Source: Pelargonium cotyledonis (taxonomy: Eukaryota; Streptophyta; Magnoliopsida; Geraniales; Geraniaceae). From it: a DNA stretch of 20,234 bases. Position 1 is the stretch's first letter. Each line of letters begins with the position of its first letter. Positions 9,086 to 18,150 of the stretch are shown one piece after another. Below the pieces are notes generated by a model that saw only the letters and a program-made list of their open reading frames with translations, ran no database searches and was not told the origin of the DNA. The stretch spans positions 1 to 20,234 of the forward strand of contig JAYMTA010001386.1 of the NCBI GenBank assembly GCA_036897625.1, given 5' to 3'. The position numbers and the translations under genes are program-made.

Positions 9086-9501
9086 GAAAAAATTTCAATA
9101 TGAGTGGGGATGGTGGAGACAATGGACACTAATAGCAATAATATAAAAATATATAAAAAAAAATACAGTAGAGCATAATGTAATATACCATGTTGCACCA
9201 ATACTGACACGTCACCCATTCGCGGCGTGATTCGAACACACGATTCACCATTTAAAAAAAAAAACCGACACAGTATGTAGCCGAAACGTTATTATTTAAT
9301 TAAAAATAACTTTTACATAGAAAATTAGATGTATCTATGACTTAATTGTATTGAAATCAAGCTATATCAAATTAAAATTAACATACGTTCAACCTAAATT
9401 ACAACACAATTAAAATCTTACAAACAATTAATAAAAAAACCAAAGTGATTACAGTACATGGGCAAAATAGGACACTGAGTGTCGAGGTAATATATCAAGC
9501 T
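9086..9501. other. VTL upstream region
   Basis: AT-rich. An ACACGTCA-type ACGT core at about 9207-9214 could be a bZIP/bHLH site. The stretch GTGATTCGAACACACGA near 9227 resembles the tRNA-like words found in some plant repeats, but no full element is visible. Confidence 0.4.
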
Positions 9502-10144
9502 CAGTGTTCCAAAGGGCGGGAGGAGTATAGTGAGACGCGAGCTTCAGTGAAGTGAGATGCATCTGTTTAAAATATTTTAAAAAACAATAAATTTAAACAT
9601 AAACTAGACCAAAACAAATTAATAAGATATAAATCATAAAAATAATAGAAATGAAACCTATAAATAAGTATCTGACGTTAACTATCATCATGTATAAATC
9701 TGTAAGTGGTGTGTGTGGTAATGCTAAAAGAATCTGTCAATATGATTTGTTAAGAGGAGAAAGAAAGAAGAAGAATTAGGTTTCAAGATTTAACTGATCA
9801 AAATGCATTTAGTAACCAAAAGAATCTCTCAATCTGATTTGTTATGAGGAAAAAAACAACTTTGATTTATTCCTCTTTTGAATATATGTTCAGGAATTTA
9901 GACATATTGCTGCTTGTTCTTCTTCTTGTTTTTTAATATATTTACAGGACCCAAATACAAAAAGTCTCCATCTTAACTCAATAGATCATAAACGAAGAGT
10001 CTTTAAGTGAAAATAATTGACGAAGAGCAAAAAATAGACTGAGACGCACCTCAAGTACTACATGTCTCTCAATATAATCAACTCAGCTTTAAATGATTTG
10101 AGGCTTCAACATGCGCCTCACCTCATGGGATTTTTGAAACACTG
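9502..10144. mobile_element. hAT-like MITE candidate (~643 bp)
   Basis: The ends are imperfect terminal inverted repeats: CAGTGTTCCAAAGGG at 9502 and, read from the other strand, CAGTGTTTCAAAAATCCC ending at 10144. CAGTG fits the (C/T)A(A/G)NG start of hAT elements. The flanking octamers ATCAAGCT (9494-9501) and ACTTAGCT (10145-10152) match at five of eight positions, which could be a worn 8-bp target duplication. Both subterminal regions are rich in GAGRCGC/GCGCCTCA words. There is no transposase frame, so it would be non-autonomous. Confidence 0.55.
9726..9850 (+). repeat. Internal direct repeat inside the MITE candidate
   Basis: About 33 bp beginning AAAAGAATCTGTCAATATG (9726-9758) recurs with a few changes at 9818-9850, offset 92 bp. 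Confidence 0.75.
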
Positions 10145-12924
10145 ACTTAGCTGAAGGATGGATAAGTTCAACTACTGTAAGACAGAGTAGTGGTGCCTTA
10201 GAATAACAAGTTTATACTCCACAATCTAACATTAATATCACAGGAATATAGTTTGCTAACAAAACAAATTACTGTAAGAACTTATATTATCATGCTCAAC
10301 ATCGATTTTTTCAATCAATGCCGAGAATATTAGCTGAAATTATGTAACTTGGGAACTTTTGTTCACGTTTACGTGAGTTAAACAGGGTGCCATGGAGCAA
10401 AGTTCATACTAGTTATAGGATAAAACTAGTCACTGCGACAGAGCACGAACCAGTTCCATGGTACAAGTAAAATTATGAAAACAAACAGTCAATAACTTTG
10501 GAAGACTTTTGAAAGATGGAATGCTGAATAAGGGAGCACTTAAAAAGAAGGTTATTGAAAAGTAAGCTTAACAGTATGCATTGCCCACAAGGAAGTAAAT
10601 ATAGCAGTGTGCCATCCACATCCAAACTAAAGTCACCAGCAGGAAGCATATCCTCACTATTGCATTTAAAGTAGATTACTGTTTTTAATTTCATTAGAAG
10701 AAGATTATATTGCAAGTCAGTAAAAACGAAGCTCGCAACCGGGGAGTAAAGGCTAAACCCTTCCTCACCAAATCACGGAGAAAAATTAGATTCCTTTTTC
10801 ATCTTTAAACTAAATCCCCTTCAATCCCTTTTTCAGTCCTTTACAATCTCCCAATGAAAACTTAGAACACATGATTTGTAATTTTCAAGTGTTTCTTTTC
10901 TTTATAGTTCTTTTTTGGAGGGAAGAAATGGTTCTTCTTTAAAAACCACTATGATATATATTGTTTTCTTTCTTTAGTGGTTTGGCTTTTTCTTGAGCTT
11001 AGTGGTCTTACTAAGTCTCGCTGATTGCCTTTCTTGTGACAAAATCTAGTGTGAGACCTGTTACTTGGACTGGTCTTCTCTAGTTTTTTTTATCCTTTTT
11101 CTTTTAAGGGTACAATAATTGATTATTTAGTCCATCGAATGGCTACACAATGAGTACAAGTTCTTCTCTGGGTCCAAACATTACAATTTAAGAATGGTAA
11201 TGGTATTGGTAGGACAATTTACCCAAGGATGACCAACACCAAAAGGAAGTTCTCTCTTTGCAACACTGTTTCTCAATTATAAGGTTCTCTCCAACTGTGT
11301 ATATGCAATCAATTGTGTCAAATTTTATTTATGAGTCAATCTCTAGGTTTTGCAGATAACAGACATTTTGCAAATCTCTAAAGTCATCAAGTTTATAGTA
11401 TTCTGCTCAGTTGAAATGTACAACATAATACATTTTGTAATAATCAGTCATATCCATACACTTAAAGTAGGATCCAGCTTCTCCTCAAAATACCAATAGT
11501 GCAGCCAACAAAAGTATAAAACCAGCAAAAGATGGCAGAGAAGAAAATTTTCCCTGACCTAGATGTACAAGTATTTGATTGCTACAGTTCCATCCACAGT
11601 GGCATGTCTTATTCATCTGGTACAAGTTCTCCGTGTAAAACCTCTCACGCATGGAAAATGAATTCCTCTTCCATTCTCAGTAACCTAGCAAAACCGAGAA
11701 AACAGTTATTTCCTAACTAAAATCCAAGAAAACAATTATACAGACAAAAATGAAGTTTTTTAAAAGATAGTAACATATTTCCACAAAGAACTATAATACT
11801 GAAATCAAAGGATGAATAGATATAAATGCATATTTTCGCACAAATGTTCCTGCTTTTATTTAACCTAGTTAAAATCAATGCATCAGAAAACCTCCAAACT
11901 GAAAATAGAAATGGAGCGTATATAAATCACGCATCTTATCCAACCGTCTAAATAACACAACAGCCCTATGCGGTATGCATAATATTGAATTGCTTTCCTA
12001 TTTATATTTTATACAACTTGAAAGTTCTGAAAAGAAGGTAAAATATCTAATAACATAAAAACATTTAAAATCGGAATATCATCGTTCCTACCTACCCATT
12101 GGCCCTTGCTTCATGTTAACCAGTTTAATATCTCATGACAATCTAAACCTAGACCAGAACAATTTGCTCTTACTGGTTCTGGCCAAGGCCAAGTAAAGCT
12201 AATGGGTATAATCTTCATCCCCATCTTTTGGTTATCAAAAACATTTATTTGATGTACAAGAAATGCAATATATAGGCCAGAAGAATTAGGAGCACAAGAT
12301 TGGAGAGAGATGAGAGACCAACTTCTAATACGAAAGCGCAAAATTTCCATAGATAAAAGATAAGGACAGTAAAGAACTCTTCCAGAGAATAAAGAGGGAT
12401 CCCCTAGAACCGAAGTCTGGACCTTCTCTACAGTTTTATACACTACCCAGTGATTCTAAAAAAATAAAAAATCATCACTCAGCTAGGCTGCTCCATTTTC
12501 TATTTGTTATCCATCTACTTTTTCCTCCTTATGAGCAAAACTAATATATTTACACACTTTCACTGCTATGTTACAAAGATATTAAAAATCCCAACCATTG
12601 GAGGAATGAATGAATGAATGTCAAACTCACACCAAAAGTGCCCCTGCTTTGGGCAAAATCTTTCAACTACATCATTCCAAGGATACCTTTTGGGGTATCA
12701 TCAAAACCGACGTGCAATAGTTTCAATTTTCAATACATTTTCAAGCTAAGAATTTAAAAATAATAATAATAATAATAAAATAAGGAAGGGTGAATGGATA
12801 AGAAATTTATATTACAGTTTGGAGAAGCACATCATCCATCAAAATGCACATTACAAATGAAAGAAAAACATAGAGTACCAACTAAATCCAAAGGAGAACA
12901 GGAACACAGTGCTATCCATTACCT
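10145..12924. other. Gene-poor interval downstream of the zinc-finger-like gene
   Basis: No coding region could be supported. Open frames at about 11532-11720 (+), 12111-12443 (-) and 10473-10715 (-) have no recognisable motifs. Microsatellites are present: GAAT repeats at about 12604-12620 and TAA repeats at 12760-12778. A donor-like AG|GTAATGG on the minus strand a few bases after the stop at 12925 suggests that the gene at 12925-14490 may have a 3'-UTR intron reaching into this interval. Confidence 0.45.
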
Positions 12925-14490
12925 TCAAGATTGTTCCCTGGCTGAACCACTTCTGCAAAAGGAAGTTTGCAGAGGAACTGCACAAGACTGAAAGGAGGAA
13001 TTAGAAAAGGTTCTAGATTCCTTTGAACAGTTCAAAAGTATTCCAGTAGCTGAAGCCTGACTTTCTAGGAGAAACCCTTGGTAAATGAACTTGGGTTTAC
13101 AACCTGAGGTGGTTTCCAAATTTGTCCTCCTCTTACTATACTTAATCAAATAGCGATCAGTTTTTTCATTGCAATATCCAACATTTGCACCAGTAGACTT
13201 GTTGTTTTCCCAATTAGATTGAGACTCTGAGTCCATACTATTGTCATCTCCAGATGAATTCATGAACTTAATCGAACAGCTCCCTTCTCCCTCCTTCAAT
13301 GGCACAGCAACATTGTCCTTCTCATCTTCAGCATCACACTTTCCAGGGCAGGCACCATGATCCTTTGCACTAGTTGTCATGTCAACTATACCATCTATTT
13401 TTAAACATTTCATATTTATGGAAGAATCAGGATCTAAAGCCCCAACACAAACAGAAGGTTCAGAAATACTTTTATCAGGGTTCTCGAGTAACTTGTTATT
13501 GGTACAAGTTTCAAGCTTTCCACAAACACTAGGACTCCCCGATTCTAAACTTCTAGAAGATGAATCCCCATTGCACTCCGGCATCCTCGGGATAGCCAAA
13601 CAGCTCAAGTTAACAGTGCGAAAGTTCTTCATAATCCTGGGCGAGCTATTCATTGCCCTGTGCAACTGAATTGCCAATTGTTCATCATCAACAACTTCAG
13701 CACCATGTCCATCCCTCTTGACAACCAAATTCAATGCACTACTCGCCAACTCCACCGCCCTTCTTGCCACCACAGCTTTCTTAGAAGCCTTTTCCCTTGC
13801 CCTTTCTGCAACCTCAACTTTCTTCTCCGAAGGGCAATTTGCATTGTTCACCACATACTCCAACATATTCCCCTCATCTTCATTGTCAGAAACTCTAGAA
13901 CTCTCCAATTTCTCACCCACTCTCCTACTTTTTGAGACCCTACTCGAACTAGCCAGCGATTTGGGCACCCAACAATCCACACAAACAGAAAATTGTGATC
14001 CTGAGCAAGAATATGACCAAGGAGCAATACTCTTGTACTCATCGAAACACTTCATGTGAACACTTCGCTTACATCCACGGCAAGAGAAACAGTCCGTGGA
14101 CGCTTCTTCGAAACAATAAGAGCACATTCGAGAGGACTCAACAAGCAAAAAACATTTTTTACAAAGAAGAACGATGCGCCATTCACTGTAGAGGGCTTGG
14201 AGACGGTGCTTACCGTTGCAGACATCGATACGGAAATGGCACGCGTGGCATTCTGACAAATTGGGCAAATCACGGGTCTTCTTGTGGGAGGAAGGGTCAG
14301 AATCCGTCGGAATCGGAGGTGAGGTTGAGGTTGGAACTGGATCGGCGGGACGGGAGCAGCCGGGCTGATGATGCTTGCGTCGGTGGTAGTATTGAAGGAG
14401 AGGAGTAGGAGAGGAAGAGGCCGACGAAGGTGGTTCGGTGGCGGCCGCTACGGCGGTGGAAGGGTGGTTGGGTGGTGGATTTGGGATCAT
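12925..14490 (-). CDS. Uncharacterised plant protein with Cys-rich RING/PHD-like zinc-binding region
   Basis: A single exon of 521 aa starting at the ATG at 14490. Residues 1-75 are Pro/Ser-rich and probably disordered. Residues 81-173 hold a dense Cys/His cluster: C81, C84, C91, C110, C113, C123, C126, C134, C137, C140, H145, C148, C162, C170, C173. The CxxC pairs and the C-x2-C-x4-H-x2-C run (137-148) resemble RING/PHD-type cross-braced zinc folds, but the spacing matches no class I can name. Residues about 222-257 form an Ala/Lys/Glu-rich helix, possibly a coiled coil. DDEQLAIQLHRAMNSSPR (268-285) is an acidic-amphipathic helix loosely like a ubiquitin-interacting motif. The rest is Ser/Asn-rich and low in structure. 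A nuclear, chromatin or ubiquitin-related role is only a guess. A telo-box lies upstream. Confidence 0.85.
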   Translation of the reverse strand: MIPNPPPNHPSTAVAAATEPPSSASSSPTPLLQYYHRRKHHQPGCSRPADPVPTSTSPPIPTDSDPSSHKKTRDLPNLSECHACHFRIDVCNGKHRLQALYSEWRIVLLCKKCFLLVESSRMCSYCFEEASTDCFSCRGCKRSVHMKCFDEYKSIAPWSYSCSGSQFSVCVDCWVPKSLASSSRVSKSRRVGEKLESSRVSDNEDEGNMLEYVVNNANCPSEKKVEVAERAREKASKKAVVARRAVELASSALNLVVKRDGHGAEVVDDEQLAIQLHRAMNSSPRIMKNFRTVNLSCLAIPRMPECNGDSSSRSLESGSPSVCGKLETCTNNKLLENPDKSISEPSVCVGALDPDSSINMKCLKIDGIVDMTTSAKDHGACPGKCDAEDEKDNVAVPLKEGEGSCSIKFMNSSGDDNSMDSESQSNWENNKSTGANVGYCNEKTDRYLIKYSKRRTNLETTSGCKPKFIYQGFLLESQASATGILLNCSKESRTFSNSSFQSCAVPLQTSFCRSGSAREQS

Positions 14491-14548
14491 TGCGGGAGCT
14501 GAGAGGGCTAGGAGTCAAATTGGGGGATTTTCGTGATTGATGTTTGGG

Positions 14549-14559
14549 TTTAGGGTTTT
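14549..14559 (-). promoter_or_regulatory. Telo-box upstream of the zinc-finger-like gene
   Basis: Plus-strand TTTAGGGTTTT (AAAACCCTAAA on the gene strand) lies about 60 bp before the ATG at 14490, inside the likely leader. No clear TATA box is present, consistent with a housekeeping-type plant promoter. Confidence 0.6.
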
Positions 14560-14599
14560 GCAGAAACCGTTTGGTATGAGATTTTGGAAATTAGGGCTC

Positions 14600-15040
14600 T
14601 GTCCTGTGAAATGGGAAAGGTCAGAGTCAATAACTGAAAATGCGGTAAATTACTAAATTTTAAATTGTTGATCATATTTAGAATTTTTTTTCTTTAAAAA
14701 TAAAAATAAAATGTTCAATTTAATTACAAAAATGATTTTATTTAATTCACTTTAAGTAGATGGTTTCAGTTTATGTGAATAGATGACATATATATACATG
14801 TGCGTCCAGTCGAGTTAAAAGTTAATTATGTAATGTATGATTCAACGCAAAAATGACATGTTTAATAATCGAGTTGAAGGTCTAATATGAATATGACATA
14901 TTTATAAACATAAAACACGATTGCAATCCATTACATTTTCTACGATGAAGCTAACATGTTTAACGCATTATTACATTACGTTGTTTTGAACAACGGTACT
15001 AATGAGAATCTTTGATAAAATGATAGCTTACACACCAAAG
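14600..15040. other. AT-rich intergenic DNA, possible decayed repeat
   Basis: There is no gene. Words such as ATGACATGTTTAATAATCGAG and ATATGACATATTTATAAACATAAAACACGA resemble the worn AT-rich repeat at about 19490-19740 in composition and phrasing. The relationship is tentative. Confidence 0.35.
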
Positions 15041-15370
15041 TTAATATTTGTTTTTTAACAGGCGATGTTCCCTAGCCTTCTTAATGCGCTTGTTCGTTTT
15101 GTCGTCGTCGGCCTCTCTGTGATCATCGGCATTGTCATCGTCGTCTACGGCTTTACCGGAATACTCAACTATTTCGTCCAACTCGTCGTCCTCATCCCTG
15201 ACATCAACCCCGGTCGGACGGCCTCATCCTCATCGGCGCCATGTGCGGCATCAGAGTTCAAGCTGCCATGGCCGGACGAGCTTTTCGTCATCTCTCGGTC
15301 AGGTCAAGATCAAGAGACCATTTTCTCGCCAACGTCGTCGTCATTCTGTTTTCACCAGACGTTGTCATCC
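15041..15370 (-). other. GC-richer island, possible relic of an acidic coding region
   Basis: The stretch is abruptly richer in G+C and CpG than its flanks, with repeated GTCGTCGTC and TCATC words. On the minus strand, 15223-15041 is open without a start codon and encodes a hydrophilic acidic peptide including DDDDNADDHREADDDK. Similar acidic codon runs continue in a neighbouring frame upstream (15224-15300), interrupted by stops, as in a decayed exon. The plus-strand frame from 15067 looks hydrophobic, but that is the mirror of GAC/GAT codons. No family could be assigned. Confidence 0.35.
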
Positions 15371-16014
15371 TCCTCGGTGTTAATCAATACTTTATTTTCA
15401 AACTTTCTTCATCACGTACAAATCATGGCCTCATTTTGCCATTTTCTGGCATCTCAATTGAAGCTTCGGCCAACATTTTTCGACATACTCATCCGACGAA
15501 CTTTAGGTTACTATTCAATTATCTCGAGCAGCTCACCCTCATTAATGATTTGATTTTGAAAATCACATTATTCTCTAATATCATTCATTACCATCAATTA
15601 TGGACATTTTCCAACACACTTTTGATGTCTTCAATGTATTCACTTTCATATTTTCATTGGAGCTATATATTGCTTCATTTCTTGTAATTTTTCTTCTGAA
15701 ATTTTAGAAACAAAAGTAAAAAAAAACAAAAAAAAAACTAACAATCAACCAGATCATGAAAAGGTCTCGGAAATATATTAATTTCTGCTATTCCAAAATT
15801 TCAAGATCGAGTTAAAATTTCACTTACACAAGCTTAGATTTTAATCTCTTCAAGTTCAAAGTTAGGCAATTTGGGCATGATGTGTTTGCCCAAAATCACT
15901 TGCCATTCACTCTACCAAAAAAGAACAACGCAAAACCAGTACATTTTAACAAACATTCTCACACCAAACCAATCTATAACATAGTAACATAGTACTAACA
16001 ATTAAGAACATAAA
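15371..16014. other. Intergenic DNA and 3' flank of the third VTL gene
   Basis: The sequence returns to an AT-rich composition. Poly-A tracts occur at about 15715-15740. There is no gene. The last 100-150 bp before 16015 are probably the VTL 3' UTR on the minus strand. Confidence 0.45.
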
Positions 16015-16632
16015 TCAAAGACCAGTGGTTCCAATGAATCTAGTTATGCCAAAAGTGACTCCCATAGCCACCCACCCACCAACCAACACCCTCACAGATG
16101 ACCTCCCAACTGGTGCACCTCCCACAGCTGCACCCAACCCTCCAAACCCCAACAAGGCCAAGCTCACTGCCCCTACCACCACCCCCAACCTTACCTCATA
16201 CCTCTTCACAAAACCCGCCGCCACTAATGGCACCATTGCACCCACTGCAAATGCCACTGCAGATGCTCCTGCAGCCTGCACTGGACTTGGCAGCTCCTTC
16301 CTCTTCTTCTCCATCGTATCAGCACCAGTACCACATCCACTTTCTCTCTTCATTTGAGCCATCTCAATGTCATATTGCGCGTAAACCGACACAAACTCTC
16401 CTATGGCCATGCTACAAGCTCCAGCAACCAGCCCTGCTATACCAGTTATGATCATGGTCTTGGCATCTCTTCTCACAGCTCCAACTCCCATCATCAGTGA
16501 TGCTGTGGAGAGCAGCCCATCATTTGCTCCCAAGACCGCGGCGCGGAGCCACTGAGCTCTCTTGGAGTAGTCAAGAACCTCAACCTCTATCCCTTCTTGA
16601 ACAATGTCTTGAGGTTGTGTAGGTGATGACAT
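16015..16632 (-). CDS. Vacuolar iron transporter homolog (VTL, nodulin-21-like), shorter copy
   Basis: An intact, intronless 205-aa protein starting at ATG 16632 (MSSPTQPQDI). A short N-terminal tail (1-23) leads into KRAQWLRAAVLGANDGLLST (TM1). Then come ASLMMGVGAVRRD, GLVAGACSMAIGEFVSVYAQ (68-86, with the Gly-Glu pair), and the loop YDIEMAQMKRESGCGTGADTMEKKRKELP. Three further hydrophobic segments follow at about 119-142, 149-172 and 182-203. The topology and motifs are those of VTL vacuolar iron importers. It differs from the other two copies in the loop (about 97-114) and the C-terminus (ends GTTGL), so it is the more diverged paralogue. A lectin receptor kinase locus lies upstream on the same strand. 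Confidence 0.95.
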   Translation of the reverse strand: MSSPTQPQDIVQEGIEVEVLDYSKRAQWLRAAVLGANDGLLSTASLMMGVGAVRRDAKTMIITGIAGLVAGACSMAIGEFVSVYAQYDIEMAQMKRESGCGTGADTMEKKRKELPSPVQAAGASAVAFAVGAMVPLVAAGFVKRYEVRLGVVVGAVSLALLGFGGLGAAVGGAPVGRSSVRVLVGGWVAMGVTFGITRFIGTTGL

Positions 16633-16668
16633 TTTGGTGGGAAGTGATGGAGGATTGGGATGGTTATG

Positions 16669-16697
16669 CTTGTGGAGGGCACACGCCGGGTTTTATA
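16669..16697 (-). promoter_or_regulatory. Core promoter of the 205-aa VTL gene
   Basis: Minus-strand TATAAAA is at 16697-16691, with the shared block CTCCACAAG at 16677-16669. The block is 20-28 bp after the TATA and 37 bp before the ATG. Plus-strand GGAGGGCACA next to it matches GGAGGACACA at the 220-aa VTL gene. Confidence 0.65.
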
Positions 16698-17041
16698 GGC
16701 GAATTCAGCTGTGGGACAAGAAGTTGATGAGCATCTGCAGAGGTGGAAAGTGGGTTCTTGTGAGGGAATCAAATTGCATTCACATTTGAGAGGAAAGAAA
16801 GTGTGATTGGAAGGAGAGAAAATGGAAAGGAAAAGTGGTGTGGAAAGAAAGTTATGCTATTTCTTTCTTTGGGACAAAGCAAGAACATCAAACAATACAA
16901 CAGTACAATGAGAATCTTTACTGTATAAAATCTTTTAAACTTCCCCAAGATTTACATTCATGTATTTGCCAGCTAAACTCAAAACATATCAAACTTGTAA
17001 ACAGAATTTGATTAGAAACTGATGAGAAAACAAGCATACCT
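16698..17041. other. VTL promoter region and 3' flank of the kinase
   Basis: A purine-rich stretch (GGAAAG/GAAAGAAAG words) at about 16785-16860 on the plus strand, i.e. a CT-rich upstream tract for the VTL gene. The remainder is probably 3' UTR of the receptor kinase locus. Confidence 0.4.
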
Positions 17042-18073
17042 TTAGCGCCCCGCTTCCTTGGATATAAAAGGCTCACAAGAATCAGAAAACAATGTAGCAG
17101 GAGCTGCTGGGACATGGTACATAAGTGCAGGCATGTTCAATGGAAGAATCGGGATTATGGCCTCGAATTTGAGAACTTGAATTGCTTGCCTGATGGATGG
17201 CCTCAGGGTGTGATCGGGGTGAGCACACCATAACCCGACAATCATCAAACACTCGACTTGTTTCTCTTCGAACCCCAAACCTTGAAGCATCAAATCAACA
17301 TCGAAACGAAGCTTCCCTCCACCATAAAGTCCCCAAATCCACTCCACAAGACCCATCCCGGGATTCCCTTCAATGGGGTTCGAGCATTTCCTTCCAGTAG
17401 CTATCTCCAACGCAACGGCCCCAAAACTGAGCACATCAGACTCTTTGCTAGCCCTGCCCGTGGTTATGTACTCTGGTGCCATGTATCCGAATGTTCCAGC
17501 CACTGCAGTGGTCTGAGGACCAAGCTCGTGGTCCATGAGCCAAGCTAAGCCAAAATCACCAAGCTTGACATTGAAGGTAGAATCAAGCATGATGTTGCTT
17601 GACTTGATATCTCTGTGCACTACACATTGCTCCCACTCTTCGTGAAGGTAAAGCAACGCCGAGGCCAAACCAAGAGCCACTCTGTGCCTAACAGCCCAAC
17701 TGAGAGTACTCTTGTTGCCAAAGAGGTGAGAGTCAAGACTACCATTTGGCAAGAACTCGTAGACGAGCAAGAACTCGCCATCATCGTGGCACCAACCTAA
17801 GAGTTGCACAAGGTTCCGGTGCCTCAACTGGCTAAAGATCTTGACCTCAGTTGTGTACTCCTTTTTCCCTTGTTTAGACCCTCTTGATATTTTCTTGACA
17901 GCAACCGGCATGTCTATATCAAGAAGATACCCTTTGTAAACAGCTCCGAATCCTCCTTCTCCCAACAACCTATCATCCGAGAAGCTGTTGGTAGCGAAAA
18001 CAAGATCTCTCCGAAGAAATCTTCTTGGTTCTGCTCCTCTCTCAAGATCTTCATTGAATGATGTGAAGTCCAT
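17042..18073 (-). CDS. Kinase domain of an L-type lectin receptor kinase (clade IX-like), separated from its ectodomain
   Basis: The first in-frame ATG is at 18073 (MDFTSFNEDLERG), giving 343 aa. The homologous frame extends upstream to 18160 and encodes the end of a transmembrane helix plus a basic stop-transfer (IAGVTVASVIFKKRYATRSRKE) before a TGA at 18163-18161. Numbering from the ATG: glycine loop GEGGFG 38-43, Lys60 (VAVKK), helix-C Glu76, HRD 153-155, Asn160, DFG 173-175, APE 199-201. All catalytic residues of an RD Ser/Thr kinase are present. One family oddity is DVLSFG where DVYSFG is usual. The C-terminal YHVPAAP motif is typical of clade IX LecRKs, which act at the plasma membrane in immunity and cell-death signalling. 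Because the lectin part is in another frame, any product from this ATG would be a soluble kinase without ectodomain or membrane anchor. Confidence 0.85.
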   Translation of the reverse strand: MDFTSFNEDLERGAEPRRFLRRDLVFATNSFSDDRLLGEGGFGAVYKGYLLDIDMPVAVKKISRGSKQGKKEYTTEVKIFSQLRHRNLVQLLGWCHDDGEFLLVYEFLPNGSLDSHLFGNKSTLSWAVRHRVALGLASALLYLHEEWEQCVVHRDIKSSNIMLDSTFNVKLGDFGLAWLMDHELGPQTTAVAGTFGYMAPEYITTGRASKESDVLSFGAVALEIATGRKCSNPIEGNPGMGLVEWIWGLYGGGKLRFDVDLMLQGLGFEEKQVECLMIVGLWCAHPDHTLRPSIRQAIQVLKFEAIIPILPLNMPALMYHVPAAPATLFSDSCEPFISKEAGR

Positions 18074-18150
18074 GGCTCTCTGTTGCACTTCCTTTCTTGA
18101 TCTTGTCGCGTAACGTTTCTTGAAAATTACAGATGCTACGGTAACCCCAG

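Noticed and set aside
9180-9250. Possible tRNA gene around GTGATTCGAACACACG
   Set aside because: Only a B-box-like word is present; no acceptor stem, A box or cloverleaf could be built.
11532-11720. 62-codon plus-strand frame starting MAEKKIFPDLDV
   Set aside because: It has a true ATG but no domain, no conserved pattern and no promoter or splice context that I could support.
12111-12443. 110-codon minus-strand frame
   Set aside because: No recognisable motif; it could lie in a 3' UTR or intron of the upstream minus-strand gene, so it is not called.
13379-14408. Plus-strand frames opposite the Cys-rich protein gene
   Set aside because: They are antisense shadows of the 521-aa frame, which has a proper start, length and ordered Cys pairs.
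15065-15687. Plus-strand frames suggesting a small hydrophobic membrane protein
   Set aside because: The first begins with a near-cognate codon, and the hydrophobic run is the mirror of acidic GAC/GAT codons on the other strand; no family match.
16025-16451. Plus-strand frames opposite the 205-aa VTL gene
   Set aside because: They are antisense shadows with Pro/Thr bias caused by the complementary strand.
17197-17800. Plus-strand frames opposite the kinase domain
   Set aside because: They are antisense shadows; the minus strand encodes a complete kinase.
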